Below are positions 22,820-34,859 of a stretch of 64,000 nt of DNA, in pieces. Source of the DNA: Simmondsia chinensis. Lineage: Eukaryota; Streptophyta; Magnoliopsida; Caryophyllales; Simmondsiaceae. The position numbers and the translations under genes are program-made. The notes below the pieces were generated by a model, which was given only the letters and a program-made list of their open reading frames with translations, ran no database searches and was not told the DNA's origin. Position 1 is the first letter of the stretch. Every line of letters begins with the position of its first letter. The stretch covers positions 13,585,501 to 13,649,500 of the forward strand of contig JAGTTD010000018.1 of NCBI GenBank assembly GCA_018398585.1. The letters are read 5' to 3'.

Positions 22820-22987
22820 ATATCAATAGTTGTTAGCCCTCCTCGGTCATGAGAATAATTCCCCTTGCGTTAATTTAAGAGGTGAGACATTTTCTAGAAG
22901 TAATGTTTGGATTATTGACATTGATGCATCACATCATATGGTCCCTTGTGATTATGTTTTGGATGATGTTCGTGTTAACAAAGTAAA
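22820..22987 (+). pseudogene. Copia B protease start, cut by an insertion
   Basis: VWIIDIDASHHM near 22910 corresponds to the aspartic protease motif WILDTGASHHM of copia elements, with the catalytic D-T/S-G changed to DIDAS. The domain breaks off at 22987 where another element is inserted, and its continuation resumes near 24460 with KLPNG-like sequence. Confidence 0.65.
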
Positions 22988-24439
22988 TGAAGGCCCAAAG
23001 AGCAACCTAAGAGGGTGGTGAATTAGGTTCTTTCGAGATAAAATAAAAATTTAAACTTTAAGAACCAACAACTAAATTGAAAGCTAAACAATGAACATAA
23101 AATATAAGAAATAAAGGCAAGAAGAAAAACAATGTAGAAGAATTTTTATAGTGGTTCACTTCCAACCCGGAAGCTAGTCCACTCCTCAAGTGATTGCTCT
23201 TCGTCACTTGAGCCTTTAACGAAGCTTGATTATCATTTTTAAAACTAGGCCTAGGATCAAACCTTTACAATTGGTCTTTTTATACGTAGACTCAAGACCT
23301 AACCTTTACAACCGACCCTTTTGTAACTGTAGGCTCATAATCCAACCTTTACAATAAAATGAATCAAAACAATGACAAAATTAAAGCATGAAAATTCTTC
23401 ACTATTTCAAGAGTGAATTGACAATCAGTCAAGCTAACCTAATGCTAAGGATATGCCAATTAAGTTAAATGATCAACAAGAAAGTGAACTAGTGATGCTC
23501 AAGAAAACCAAAATATTAAAGCATTAAAGCGCAAGTAGAACTCAAGAACTTTTGATGAACAAAAGCTTGAAGAATTGGGTTACCTTGTCAAAGAATTTAA
23601 GCCCTATTTATAGGCCAAGATGACATAGGAGACATTGGAAAATTTTTTTAAAAAAATTGAAAAGAAATCGGGTTTAAAATGTAGCCGGCGGAGCTATTGC
23701 AGTGCTGTGTGTCGACACACAGACTCTATGTGTTGACATAGAACAGCTCTGGATGGCTATTGTACGTTTGTGTGTCGACACATCCCTTATGTGTGTCAAC
23801 ACTCAGCAAGCTCGGGTGGATTTGAACGTTTTTGACTATTTAGCTTGATTGGTCGATTTATTACCATATTAGCTAAGCAAATTTGATTGATTGATTGATT
23901 ACAATATTAGCTTAATTTTGGAATTAATTTCCATAATTTTTCTCATTCATTTGAAAGATTGATGATTCAATTAAGCAAATAAATCACCCTATTAAAATTT
24001 AATCTTGTTATGAGCATGCTTTTCATAATACCAATCTTGAAAAATATTTTTATTGACAAACTTGATTGGCTTGACTTGAGTATGTTTCAAAAGACATTTG
24101 GAAATCAAATTTCAAAAATATTTTTGTTAAAGCACTACATATCAATATTTAGATTTTGACTCAATTGATATATCCTGATCTTCAGTCCTTGAAAATAAAA
24201 AATAAATGACTTTAAACACTTGGACTCGGATCTCATTCTCTTCATTTTGGATGAATCTTCTCTTCAACTTTGATTTCTCTTCCTCTTGATTCATCGTCTT
24301 AGAAAACTTGGTATCAACATAATTAGCCTTAATTTTTCTAGCTTTCTTGTGAGTCACTTTCAAACAACATTAGAACAATTTGAACATAATAACTCACTAA
24401 GTGATTGCCATCATCAAAAATACAATATAATGACCTTCA
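22988..24439. mobile_element. 1.45-kb insertion in copia B, TG...CA bounded
   Basis: Foreign sequence separates the two parts of the copia B protease. It begins TGAAGGCCCAAAGAGCAACC and ends GACCTTCA, so the tips (TGAAGG/CCTTCA) are inverted. It has no convincing ORF. It contains two TGTGTCGACACA palindromes (about 23708-23719 and 23770-23781). A solo LTR or a non-autonomous element is likely, but the flanking 5 bp do not match, so exact ends are uncertain. Confidence 0.5.
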
Positions 24440-24459
24440 TGGCCAACAGTAATTAAACC

Positions 24460-25700
24460 AGTTAGACTTCCAAATGGGTTTACTCTACCCCTCTCCCATA
24501 TTAGAAGAGCTGCTATTTCTAATGACACCAGTCTCGTTGCAAATACCTAGATTTCATTGCAATTTACTATCCATGAGTAAGTTGACTAGTGATAGAAATT
24601 TTGCATTAACTTTCTTTCCAAAATTTTGTGTGATATAGGATCTACCATTGAGGAGGCTGGTTGGAGTCGGTAGAGAACAGGATGGGCTATACTTTGTAGA
24701 GGCACTTCCAGTTCCAAAAGCTGCATAGGCTTGTAATGCTAGAGAGTAGGCTATTTTACAGCATTATAGATTGGGCCACGTTTCATTTACCGTGTTATTT
24801 AGTTTTCCGCATTTCAGTTTTGGGATTGATGTTGATGTTGTTTGTGATCCATGCCATCGAGCAAAACAAATGCATTTACCATTTCTGTTATATGTTAGCA
24901 AGGCTGTTGGTTGTTTTGATTTATTACATTTTGACATTTGGGGATCATATCGGACTGTATCTTTGAGTGGAGCTCGATTTTTCCTCACAATTGTTGACGA
25001 TTTTAGCAGATGTGCTTAAGTATATTTGATGCGAGGCAAATCTTGGTCTCACTGAATTCTTATGGATTTCTTTCAGCTTGTACAAACTCAATACAACTTA
25101 CAAGTTAAACAAGTTAGAAGTGATAATGGTAGCGAATTCCTTTTTGGACTTTTGCTTGAGTTTTATGCAGGAAAAGGGATCCAGATTCAAAACTCTTGTA
25201 GGAACACATGACGACAAAATGGTATGAAGAGAGGAAAAATCGTCACTTGTAGGAAGTGGCTCGTACCCTTCGTTTTGAAACTGGGTTACCGAAGCAATTC
25301 TAGGGCGAATGCATGTTGATGACAGCTCATTTAATCAATCTCATGCCTACTCCTCGATTGCAAAATTGTTCTCCATACGAGGTTTTATTTGGAAAAGTTC
25401 CATCTTATGGTCATTTACGAGTTTTTGGTTCTTTATGTTACATTCACTCAAAAGATATCACCAAAGACAAGATGGAGCTAATGCTAACCGTTGTGTATTC
25501 ATTGGTTACCTTCATGGGAAGAAAGGTTGCAAATTGTACAACTTAGATAACAAGAAAATTGAGGTGTCTAATATTGCTTTTTATGAAGATAGGTTTCCCT
25601 TTCTTGAAAATATTGGCCAAAATGTTACACGAAATGAACTAATAAATGTGACAAGATATGTGGATGATGTTCCATAAACTTTCGCCCCAGGAGCCACCAA
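24460..25700 (+). pseudogene. Copia B protease end and integrase, broken
   Basis: After the insertion the copia frame resumes with KLPNG-like sequence. It then has VGREQDGLYFVEAL (near 24670), a CDPCHRAKQ zinc-binding block (near 24850), FDLLHFDIWG and FLTIVDDFSR (24920-25010), and QVRSDNGSEF (near 25110). These belong to the GAG-pre-integrase and integrase core; the D-x-D/E residues are visible. The C-terminal part includes NLMPTPRLQNCSPYEVLFGK (25340-25400) and, after a frameshift near 25480, CVFIGYLHGKKGCKLY. Integrase joins element cDNA to the genome. Several stops make it inactive. Confidence 0.75.
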
Positions 25701-25979
25701 AGCACCACGTGCGGCTAACCAACACCAGGACATGGGTGTTGGTTAGACCATGACTGACAGTGAGGAGCAGCAAGGTAGAGGTGTGGGCAGACCCAGGCAT
25801 GCACATATAATGCTAGTAAAGTATCAAGATTATGTTTGTGATGTTCCTTTTTCTTTAGCCCATCCTCATCCTATCACTCCTTCAACCAACTTAAGTACAA
25901 ATTGTCCTTTATCAAACTTTGTTTGTAATGCACGATTTTCTAACTTAAATTATTTTATATCAAACTTTGTTTGTAATGC

Positions 25980-26741
25980 ACGATTTTCTAACTCTCATAC
26001 GACTTTCTTGGGGCCATCACATCTTGTGACGAGCCAAAGTATTTTGCACAGGCAGTTGAAATCGCCCTATTGGAGAGATGCCATGGAAAAGGAAATCTTG
26101 GATCTAGAACAAAACAAGACTTGGACTCTAAAAGAGCTTCCACCGGGAAAGCGTGCCATTGACTCGATATGGGTATATAAGACAAGTATAAGTCCGATGG
26201 GATGATAGAACAAAACAAGGCTCACCTTGTTGCAAAAGGGTATACACAAGTTGAAGATATAGATTATCATGACAATTTTGCCCCTGTTGCTAAGCTTATT
26301 ACTGTTCATTGTATTCTCACAATTGCGGTTGTGAGAGATAGGATCATACATCAACTTGATGTAAATAACGCCTTTGTACATGGTGACCTTGATTAGGAGG
26401 TGTATATGAAACTACCTCAAGGTTTTGAGAAGTACCATAAGGGTAAAGTTTGCTATTTGTGCAAGTCATTACATGGATTAAAACAGGCTTCTTGAAATTG
26501 GAATCAGAAAATATTTTTTCTTGTCTGATAAGTATTGCTTTTGTCAAGTCTAAACCGGACTATTTGTTGTTTACTTTTGTGCATGGGTCGATTTTTACTT
26601 GCATCTTAGTGTATGTTGATGATGTAATCATAACATGGAATAATTTGGATCACATAAAGAAGGTCAAATCCTTACTTAACAATCAGTTTGGAATTAAAAA
26701 CTTAGATCGGCTAAATATTTTCGTGGGATAGGGGTGGCATG
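25980..26741 (+). pseudogene. Copia B reverse transcriptase, truncated
   Basis: The order [54 protein letters not shown] and YVDDVIIT (near 26610) is that of a Ty1/copia reverse transcriptase. The YVDD catalytic motif is intact. Frame breaks lie near 26205 and 26450. The domain is cut at 26741 by the copia A LTR; the expected continuation, RNase H and 3' LTR are absent from the window. Confidence 0.85.
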
Positions 26742-28720
26742 TGTTGGGATGAATTTCAAAAACTTTTCCTAACTTAATGAATTTAACGAAACGGAAGGGT
26801 TTAAAATTCTCAATTCTAAACCAAAGGTTGATTTAAAATTCCAAAATTTGAATCCACATATTCAAATTCCTAATTTAAATCTACAGGCCTCTACTCTAAT
26901 ATATTTATAACAATAACATGAACTATAACTAGCATAATAAGAATACTGTAAATAAATAGAATAGAGAAAACTTAAAAGAGAAGGAAAGAAGAATATACCT
27001 AGAATTGCTCCAAATAAAGAAAACGAGAAGAATAATAGAACTCCTCAAAAGCCAAGAAAATCAAGACCCAGCGGCCTTCTATGCAATGATCTCAAACCGC
27101 CCGGAGAGCGGGTTCCGAAAAATATTAAACTAAAGAAACAAAAATTTCAATAAAAAATTTTCTCTCCAATTAGGATCCCCGAAAGTCAACACTTTTTAAA
27201 ACCTTTAATTTTAAACTTATGCCAAACCTTTGAAATAGGTAACCTTCTTTATAGTAGGATACCGAAGTGAAAAAAAATACAAAAATTTTGATGTGGGATG
27301 CACAAGTATAACTAACAAAACGCAGCATATTATTTGAAACAAAATTTAAAACGCAGTGTATCAATTACATTAAAAGCAGCGTGATTTTGGGTCTCACACC
27401 ACATGCCACGTGGCGAACTCTGATTTACCCGTGTGCGTGCATGGGGATAGCCATCTAGTACCAACCAGTGCAAGACATGTGTCGCGCACTGGTTGGTCCG
27501 TTCGTTTGCACCTGGATTGCGACCCCTGTGTGATTTTTCGGCCTTTGTTTTTTGTTTCTTTTCCCACATGTAAAAATTCATCTTATGAAATTTAATTTTC
27601 AAAAAAATATTTTAATTTTTATTCATCTCATGAATAATATTTGGCAAATTAAATTTACGCATCTTATGAATAAATAATTCATTTCTTGAATTCTTTGATA
27701 TTTTTTCGTTGGCAATAAATACAGAGGCTTGAGTAAGGAAAATTTCAATCTAGCTCCAAATTGGTTAAATTAATTACCATATCACTATAAAATTTAATTA
27801 CCATTAAATAAATCTTACTACACTCTAGACTTAAACATTTTATTCAAGATTTCTCAAATAGACTATATTGATAACAACAACCCCTCTACTAGATGTCCAT
27901 GACAAAGAATAAATATAACTATTACTATTATCCTTCTCACAGCTTCTCTATTAGTTACCGACTTGCCCTTCACTGAGTAATTCATTTATATTTGAACATA
28001 TTCATAGTATAAATTCTAAACGTCAAACACTTGGAATACTCTAGCCAAAGATTCCAAAGTATTCAAATACTTGCAAATCAACTAAGGGGACATCTGTACC
28101 TCATAAGAGATTGTAGATTCCATATTGAATACATGATCCTTGTCGCACTTCATGCCGCTACTGGGAATTTAGTTATTCGTTTAAACCTTACTTATAGTAC
28201 ACCAAACTAACTAATACTCAATGCACAAGTTCAGAATACTCTCAGGATATAGAATCATCGCTCAAACAGTACAACATGAATCAATCATCTCTGACAGTAG
28301 TCTAGAAACAAGCAACTCACATGATCCAACTCAGTGGATCAATTGCATTAAACATACTAATATAACACTTTTGGATCACTATCCGCATGAACAAGACAAG
28401 TCACCTAAAGTGTCACGTTATAGTCTTAGCATATAACTGGTCCAAACTTGTCTTTAACTAGGAGTTTTTCAAACAACAATCCATACCATTAGTTTTAAGT
28501 TTATCTATGGGTTAATCTCATAAACCACTTAAAACAGATATGTAAATTGTAGTCTAAGGACTACACCCATCTCATGGATGTTACTAAGAAGAAAATCACA
28601 TACAGTATAAATGCTTGCTTACACAAATTTAACAAGAAAATGACTAGAACTTCAATAAAATTCATTAATAAAATAACATTTACAGGACAAATTTGGATTT
28701 TTAGGACACCATTTCTAACA
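26742..28720 (-). repeat. 3' LTR of copia A
   Basis: TGTTGGGATGAATTTC at one end and ACCATTTCTAACA at the other, matching in reverse complement the solo LTR at 1925-4119 and partly the LTR at 62806-64000. It contains CACGTGG-like and CTATAAA-like sites seen in the same positions of the other copies. Confidence 0.8.
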
Positions 28721-28736
28721 ATCTCCCACTTGTCCT
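28721..28736 (-). other. Polypurine tract of copia A
   Basis: On the minus strand the text GGACAAGTGGGAGAT immediately precedes the 3' LTR start TGTTAGAAATGG. That is the position and composition of the second-strand primer of copia elements. Confidence 0.75.
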
Positions 28737-28849
28737 AAATCCAATTTATTACAACCTTTTTACCCATCCCTTCTATGTATGATCTAAAAGTGTACTAAGT
28801 TCATTATTTTATTTGAACCAACATGCTCTATTTTTGCAACTTTTGAAGC

Positions 28850-29800
28850 TGCAACATATATAGCGTCTACGGTGAAGTTGGCAATACAATACTGCTTCCC
28901 ACTGATGGCTCCTACTCCAAGGCTAAAGACGTGCCCAGACGTCGAATGTCTGGCATCTCTATATGAATGGAAGTCTGAATCAGTATAAGCAATTGAAACC
29001 AGCTCACCAAATCTTTACAACTGATAACACCCCTACATAATTCCCAATGAGTAGTATATCGTCGACATAGAATACTAAGAAAGTCACTAATTTCTCTTGA
29101 TGTCATTTGTACATGCATGGTTTGTCAACCAATTGCTCAAAATCATAAGATTTAATCACTTTATTGAATCTAATATTCCATGAGCGTGATGCTTGCTTCA
29201 ATCAATATATGGACTTATTCAGTTTGCATACCATATGTACCTGATTTTTGCCGATGAAACTGTTTGGTTGCACCATATAGATGTCTTCTTCAAGACAACC
29301 ATTCAAAAAGGTCATTTTGACTTCCACTTGCCAAATCGTATAACAAGCTGTAATGGATAGGAGTATTCTTATGGACATTGGTATGGTTACTGGTAAAAAG
29401 ATCTCATCATAATGGATTCCTTCCTTTTAGGGAAAACCCTAGCAACCAGTCTTGCCTTGAAGGTCTCTACCTTCCCGTCCGCTCCTCTTTTTCTCTTGTA
29501 GGCTCATTTAAAACTAATGGGCTTATTGCCAACAGGCGCCTCTAATAGATTCCAGATCTGATTATAATACATAGATCCTATCCTAGATTTCATTGCTAAC
29601 ACCCAATGATTAGCATCCTTATCTTTAATTGCTTCATTGTAGTTGAGAAGATCAGATTCAATGCCACAGTCAACCATTAAGGCTCCTGTCATGAACCTAT
29701 CAGGTGCCATGACAGTCATCCCACTACATCTAAGCTCTTGTGTGAACATTGTCAACCCTAATAGTAGGTGCATCTAATATATCCATTGTGTCTCGGAATT
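28850..29800 (-). pseudogene. Copia A reverse transcriptase / RNase H, compacted
   Basis: In minus orientation the first block (29773-29504) holds NEAIKDKDANHWVLAMKS and the following WNLLEAP region, the start of a copia reverse transcriptase. A YVDD-like motif is visible near 29065 in a shifted frame. The RNase H block (about 29010-28860) has SDFHSYRDARHSTSGHVF-like sequence and KQYCIANFTVDAIYVAASK. The interval between the blocks is shorter than in intact elements and has stops, so there are deletions. These domains would copy element RNA into DNA inside the particle. Confidence 0.7.
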
Positions 29801-29984
29801 AGTGTAATTTTCTTTTAACTCTTCTAACACTACTATGTTTTGTCTTTTGTAGTCTACTACAAAATCCTCCTTTAAAATTTCACATTTACATTTACAAAAA
29901 CCTTATGATCCGAAGGATTGTAGGAAAGACCACCCTTGTCGTTTTGGGATAACCACAAAAAGAGATTGGTAAAGTAGCATGATT

Positions 29985-30343
29985 CATTATGGACCTTACC
30001 ATATCTAACAATGTCCTATCCCTTCTTTCTGCAACACTATTCTACTGCAGTGTATCCGAAGTCGAAAGCCGAGATATTATCCCATTTGCAACTAGGAAAT
30101 CCAAAAACTCACTCGAAAGATATTCTCCACCTCGATCTGATCAAAGTAACTTAAGTTTTTTACTTAATTGCTTTTCAACTTTAGCTTTATACTCTTTGAA
30201 CTTTCAAAGGAGTCCGACCTATATCTCACTAGGTAAACATATCCATTCCTTGAGTAATCATCAATCAATATGATGAAGTACTCATACCCACCTCTTACCT
30301 GAACATTCATTGGTCCACGTATATCTCTGTAAACTAGCTCAAG
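29985..30343 (-). pseudogene. Copia A integrase core, broken
   Basis: The minus strand reads LVYRDIRGPMNVQVRGGYEY, IILIDDYSRNGYVYL and, after a stop, an FDQIEVENIF-like stretch corresponding to the core with its first catalytic Asp. The nested LTR element starts at 30344, exactly between this core and the GAG-pre-integrase block at 34362-34694, which fixes the insertion point. Confidence 0.7.
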
Positions 30344-31443
30344 TGTTATGATTCAAGATAATCATAACCTAGATAAAAGAATATGAGATGAGAAAGAAGT
30401 GAAATAGAAGATGAGAATTAGAGAAAATTTAGATGAGAGAGAGAAAAGATATCAACATCATTCAACAATGAATCTTACAAGAGAGTCATCTACTACTTAT
30501 AGGAACCTCAAGCCAAAGATGGCTAAGCTAGATACATTGCACATAGACTACTAGTGCTAACCGACATCACCCTCCTAGCCACCCTTCTTGACTTACAACT
30601 AACACTTTGACTAACTTGTCCTCAAGAATCTGAGTAGAGAAGCTGTGGCTTCAAATCAATTGATCCGGTATTTACACTTCAAGACTCTTATTTATTCTGC
30701 CAACAATCTTGCATCTTGAACCAACTATCAGATCTTGCACCCAGAGCCGCTAGAAGATCAATTATCACTCAAATCGTTAGCTCTAGCTTTAGTTTTGCCT
30801 TCCCTGCAGCAGTCACTAGTGTAAAGAACTTGCAAATCTCCTCCCACTTGAAAATTTTTACCTTGAAACACCCAAGGCTGTGGTACATGACTATAGTGGT
30901 CTTGGAGCCTTGATAATTTCTACAAGCTGCTGCAGCAAATACAGAACAACGAGGCATCACTTCTTGAGTACAACCTTCAATCCACTTATAAACAGCAACA
31001 ACCTCAATAATTTTACCATACACTTCTCAAGCTCCCAACATTAATTATTTCAGCAATCTGTAGCCCTGTTCACTTGCTTTAGATGCAACCCATTAGCAAA
31101 CATTACCCACACAACAATCTTTATTAGAGTACCAAATAACTCCGGGTGTAGCTGACCCACATGAATGCTTTCTGGTGCACAAATCCAGCTGAGATTGAAA
31201 TGTTGCTTGAACTGGAGCATTAATAGAGTATGTCTGTATTTAGTTTACTTGCACTGCTGCCATATCATCCCAAATTGTAGTTGAAACTGTAGAAAGGAGC
31301 CTCTGAAGTTTAACCAACCTAGACTTGTTATGGATCTCAAAGGCTTGTGTGGAGTTAGGATAATGATTTGGTATTGCAGCTCTCATATTCAAGCTAATTT
31401 CAACCTTACCAACCACATTTTGTTCAACAATTGGCCTTGATTT

Positions 31444-32370
31444 CTACAGTGAATGTTGATTAACCCCCAATGGAACACTAAGCTCTTCCTTCCCTGCATC
31501 AATAGACCTTATCTGTGTTTGATTTGGTACTTGACTGAGCACTTGTGTGCTCAACACTTGTGATTCCATAGCAATCTCTCTTGCTTGCAAAGTTGGCTGC
31601 TGCACAGATTTTAACTTCACTGCTGGAAGTTTGTGCATCCATCCCTTACTCAAGACTACAAGTTTGTGCATCCTTCCTTTACTCAAGATTTCAACCACTG
31701 CAACTGTGTTGGTTTGCACACGTTGGGATTCAAAATACACCTGAATATGATGCAGCTTGAGCATCTTAACGTCTTTAGACCTGTATAGAACAATTGCTTC
31801 ATGTTGTTGGTGTATATCCCTAAGGAATTCAGGAGGCCTCACATTAGCATTCATAGATAAATAAATCCCAGCTCCACTCAATTGAGCCAGCAAGTTGATC
31901 TGACCTTGCACCTTCCCAATCTGAACCAATTGACCTGTAGCAGTAACAAACCAATCCTTAACTGAATTTAAATGTACTGTAGTAAGGACATTCTGCTTTG
32001 CTGATTTTGCTGAAGAACTTGTATCATTGCAGCTGGAAATTTCCTTTCTCTTAGCTATTCTGATAGTTCTTTCAATCCAAGAAAATGCCCCAAGTCTATC
32101 ACAAGGCATCATCAACATCCTGGGTTGCCTCAACTTTAGATTCTTGAGTAAGAAAAGCTTGTCAAGAATCACCTCATTCTTCTTGAGAAGTAGAAAATCT
32201 GGAGGTCTCCCTTTATAGATCAAGATTGGCTTCATCAATGCTCTTGACCTTTTACTTGCATAGCATTTCTTGCGACTAAGCCTAATTGCCAACTTGATCT
32301 CAATGTTAGGCTGTAAGATCAGCTTCAAATGTAACAATCTTAAGCTTATAACTTCTATGTCCACTTGCAC
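31444..32370 (-). CDS. Unrecognised ORF of the nested LTR element (308 aa)
   Basis: The longest open frame in the nested element and one of the few long intact frames in the window. It is basic at the N-terminus (SRKKCYASKRSR), has a glutamine-rich C-terminal half and an internal duplication (ILSKGRMHKL followed by VLSKGWMHKL). The end repeats the GKEEL(S/N)VP module of the neighbouring frame. I see no zinc finger, DxG protease, YVDD or transposase signature. That it is open in a region full of stops could mean a young insertion; LTR divergence of several percent argues against very recent. Function unknown. Confidence 0.45.
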   Translation of the reverse strand: MQVDIEVISLRLLHLKLILQPNIEIKLAIRLSRKKCYASKRSRALMKPILIYKGRPPDFLLLKKNEVILDKLFLLKNLKLRQPRMLMMPCDRLGAFSWIERTIRIAKRKEISSCNDTSSSAKSAKQNVLTTVHLNSVKDWFVTATGQLVQIGKVQGQINLLAQLSGAGIYLSMNANVRPPEFLRDIHQQHEAIVLYRSKDVKMLKLHHIQVYFESQRVQTNTVAVVEILSKGRMHKLVVLSKGWMHKLPAVKLKSVQQPTLQAREIAMESQVLSTQVLSQVPNQTQIRSIDAGKEELSVPLGVNQHSL

Positions 32371-32493
32371 TTCCTTCGCTTGAGTCTCAAAGCCCTGTGT
32401 GATTTTAATTTCTTAATTTATCGCTGCAGCTCCTAGTTCCCAGCTGAATTCAGCACTATCAATTCAGTTTTGTTCCAATTTCTGCCCAATGTT

Positions 32494-32682
32494 CTACAAT
32501 TTCTGAATACTTTCCCAAGGAACATTTAGCTCCTCTTTTCCCGAATCAAAAGGTCTCAAGTATGCTTGATTTGTCCCTCTACTTACCATTTGAATGTTGT
32601 GAACTTGAGCTTCCAAATAAACTACCTTATGATGTTGATCTTGCATCCTTAGTGGCTCACTCACAACCTTGTGCTGCATCAC
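32494..32682 (-). CDS. Unrecognised short ORF with a repeated module (62 aa)
   Basis: This frame begins 8 bp after the 167-codon frame ends and may be its continuation after a stop or shift. Its C-terminal part, NQAYLRPFDSGKEELNVPW, is clearly related to NQTQIRSIDAGKEELSVPL at the end of the next ORF (31444-32370). The element therefore contains a duplicated module. No known domain is recognised and translation is unproven. Confidence 0.35.
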   Translation of the reverse strand: MMQHKVVSEPLRMQDQHHKVVYLEAQVHNIQMVSRGTNQAYLRPFDSGKEELNVPWESIQKL

Positions 32683-32690
32683 TGAAGAAT

Positions 32691-33194
32691 CTATAACTCC
32701 TCCTGCGAAGCTTGCTCGAAATGAATTAGACTTGCATCACATTCCATCACTGTTACATCATTACCACTTGCGAATCTCAAAATGTCATTCTCCTTAAGAG
32801 AAGGTTGATCTAATGACAAAGAACTTGGCTCCTTAGCTTGAAAATTAGTTGGTCCTATCAACTCTAGCTCCCCTTCCATTTCATTACACATCTTGAGGTA
32901 GCTTATGTCCAAAACACAACATTCATCGTATATGCTTCTCCCGTGTAATGAATTGAAGGCTAAGTCAGCACTCCTTCTTGTATAATAGCTAATATGAGCA
33001 GTAACCTCAATAATGGAAGATGAGACCACCTCGATACTTTCAAGAGGAACATAAAGCCAAAATACTTGATAAAGAACATACTCATCTATATGGTAAAGAG
33101 GCTTTAAGACTTTGATAAAAAGTCTAGCTCCATTGGAAGATTTGTCTTGAACAGAAGCTGGATCGAACCGACGCGGCATTGCATATTGTAACAT
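32691..33194 (-). CDS. Unrecognised ORF of the nested LTR element (167 aa)
   Basis: I do not recognise this protein. It starts MPRRFDP-like after a short leader (MLQYAMPRRFDPASVQD) and contains GARLFIKVLKPLYHIDEYV and VFWLYVPLESIEVV, a hydrophobic, possibly folded core, then an acidic C-terminus. It is the first ORF after the primer-binding site, about 780 bp downstream of it, so it takes the place of gag. No CCHC knuckle, protease motif or transmembrane segment is evident. It ends 8 bp before the next frame (32494-32682) begins. It may be a relic of a captured host sequence or a fast-evolving element-specific protein. Confidence 0.45.
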   Translation of the reverse strand: MLQYAMPRRFDPASVQDKSSNGARLFIKVLKPLYHIDEYVLYQVFWLYVPLESIEVVSSSIIEVTAHISYYTRRSADLAFNSLHGRSIYDECCVLDISYLKMCNEMEGELELIGPTNFQAKEPSSLSLDQPSLKENDILRFASGNDVTVMECDASLIHFEQASQEEL

Positions 33195-33199
33195 TTTGA

Positions 33200-33972
33200 C
33201 AACACCTTATGTGTGCGAGACTTGAAGTTCACTCCTTCACTTGAAAATCAGATTCGAGCCTTTGAATTCAAACCAAAACACCAAAGCTTCATAGCATTAT
33301 CCTGAATGTGTATGCAATTGCAGCCAATTCATAGAGGTTCTCAGCTAGCTAATGTAAGATCACTGGATTTGAATGTAAAAGCAGTCACTTAGCTCAGCAA
33401 ATTCAGTAATGAAGCTTGATTTGAAGCTAATTCATCAAGTTCAATTTCAGCTAACTAATCCAGTGAGATGGAGTACAACTTCAGCTAAAATTGAAGTATT
33501 GAAGCTTGATTCAAGGAAAATTCAGAAGGTTTACTATGGAATTAGTTGAATCGAATGTAAATCCTGCTTGATCGATGCTTCAAGATTCAGCTCAAGTTTA
33601 GCTAGAGTGAAGTCCTGAAGCTTGATTCGAGGTTAATTTCAGCAAGTTCAGTTTAGGCTCAGATGAATAGAATGCGATTTCCAGCTGGAGCGAATCGAAG
33701 AACAACAACTCTATTCAAGAAATCTGTGTTGTGAACCGTTGTTCAATGTAAATTCAAAAAATTTGAACAGATTCAACTAACAATCCGCAGCAGCATCAAG
33801 CTTCCAAGCCAGAAGTTTGAAGCACTGAAGGTGCGATTGAATGCAATCTGAACAGGAAATGCTAATGCAGTCTGAACAAGCTTTTGAAGTAGTTGATGTC
33901 AATTAAAAATTAATCACTTGCTAATGCGATCAAATTGAATGAAATTGAATGCAATCGGAAGCAAATTCACAA
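33200..33972 (-). other. Leader of the nested LTR element
   Basis: Between the primer-binding site and the first frame, about 770 bp have short repeated phrases such as GAAGCTTGATTC and AAGTTCA(A/G)TTT. No coding potential was seen. This would be the untranslated and packaging region of the element. Confidence 0.4.
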
Positions 33973-34361
33973 GCTCTGATACCAATTGTTATAATTCAAG
34001 ATAATTCTGGGATCATAACCTAGATAAGAGAATATGAGATGAGAAAGAAGTGAAATAGAAGATGAGAATTAGAGAGAATTTAGATGAGAGAAGAAAAGAT
34101 ATCAATGTCATTCAATAATGAATCTTACAAGAGAGTCATCTACTACTTATACTAACCTCAAGCTAAAGATGGCTAAGCTAGATACATTGCACATAGACTA
34201 CTAGTGCTAATCGACGTCACCCTCCTAGCAGCCCTTCTTGACTTACAACTAACACTTTGACTAACTTGACTTATACAAGATGCAAAAGAGGCTAATTAAG
34301 CTAGATCATTACAAACCATGGACTTTTACTGGATTATTACAACCCGAGGACTTATTAGTAC

Positions 34362-34694
34362 TTAGCTCCATAAACCTCTATTTTGTAGAATCATGACATC
34401 AAGCAAGTCACAAACCCTGTTGCCTTTACTTTTAAAGATAGACTTGGTCATTTTTTTTTCTATGCAGGATTTGCAGACGGGTAATGACTTCAAGTTCAAA
34501 GCCTCTATTTGTCCATCTTTCACCAGTCTTTGGATCTTGTTCGAATTAATATAGCCTAAATGTTGGTGCCATGTGTAGGCACTATCCCTTTTAGGGTGTT
34601 TTTCTTTTAGGAGATTGAACAAACAAATATGAGAGTTTTGATCAAGAAATAACATGAATAAACCATTTACACATGTACTTTTGAAAATAAGCAA
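34362..34694 (-). pseudogene. Copia A GAG-pre-integrase domain
   Basis: The minus-strand frame of 110 codons contains YTWHQHLGYINSNKIQRLV and LPVCKSCIEKKMTKSIF, the HHCC zinc-binding region at the start of copia integrase. The H-x3-H and C-x2-C ligands are visible. Its continuation, the integrase core, is on the far side of the nested element at 30343. Downstream in frame a LLDVMILQN stretch then ends in a stop. Confidence 0.75.
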
Positions 34695-34859
34695 TTTATT
34701 TCTTGTAATAATAGGTTCACAACCGAAATTATCTTAATAATGATTATGCATAAAACAAGATTGAGAAATCAAATTCTTACGCAGTGCGAGTACAAATAAA
34801 CAATCTGTTAAAATAAAAAAATCTACCACTAAAATACTAAGCTAACATCTCCTACTCCT

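Larger units (their letters stand above)
30344..34274 (-). mobile_element. Non-autonomous LTR element with unrecognised ORFs
   Basis: Two related repeats of about 280 bp (30344-30622 and 33987-34274) start TGTTAT(G/A)ATTCAAGATAAT and run in the same direction. Next to the right one, TGGTATCAGAGC on the minus strand (33973-33984) is a Met-tRNA primer-binding site. Next to the left one, TTCTTGAGGACAAG is a purine-rich tract. The orientation is therefore minus. The interior of 3.36 kb holds three unrecognised minus-strand frames and no gag, protease, integrase or reverse transcriptase that I can recognise. The flanks TCAAG and ACAAG suggest a degraded 5-bp duplication. Confidence 0.75.
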
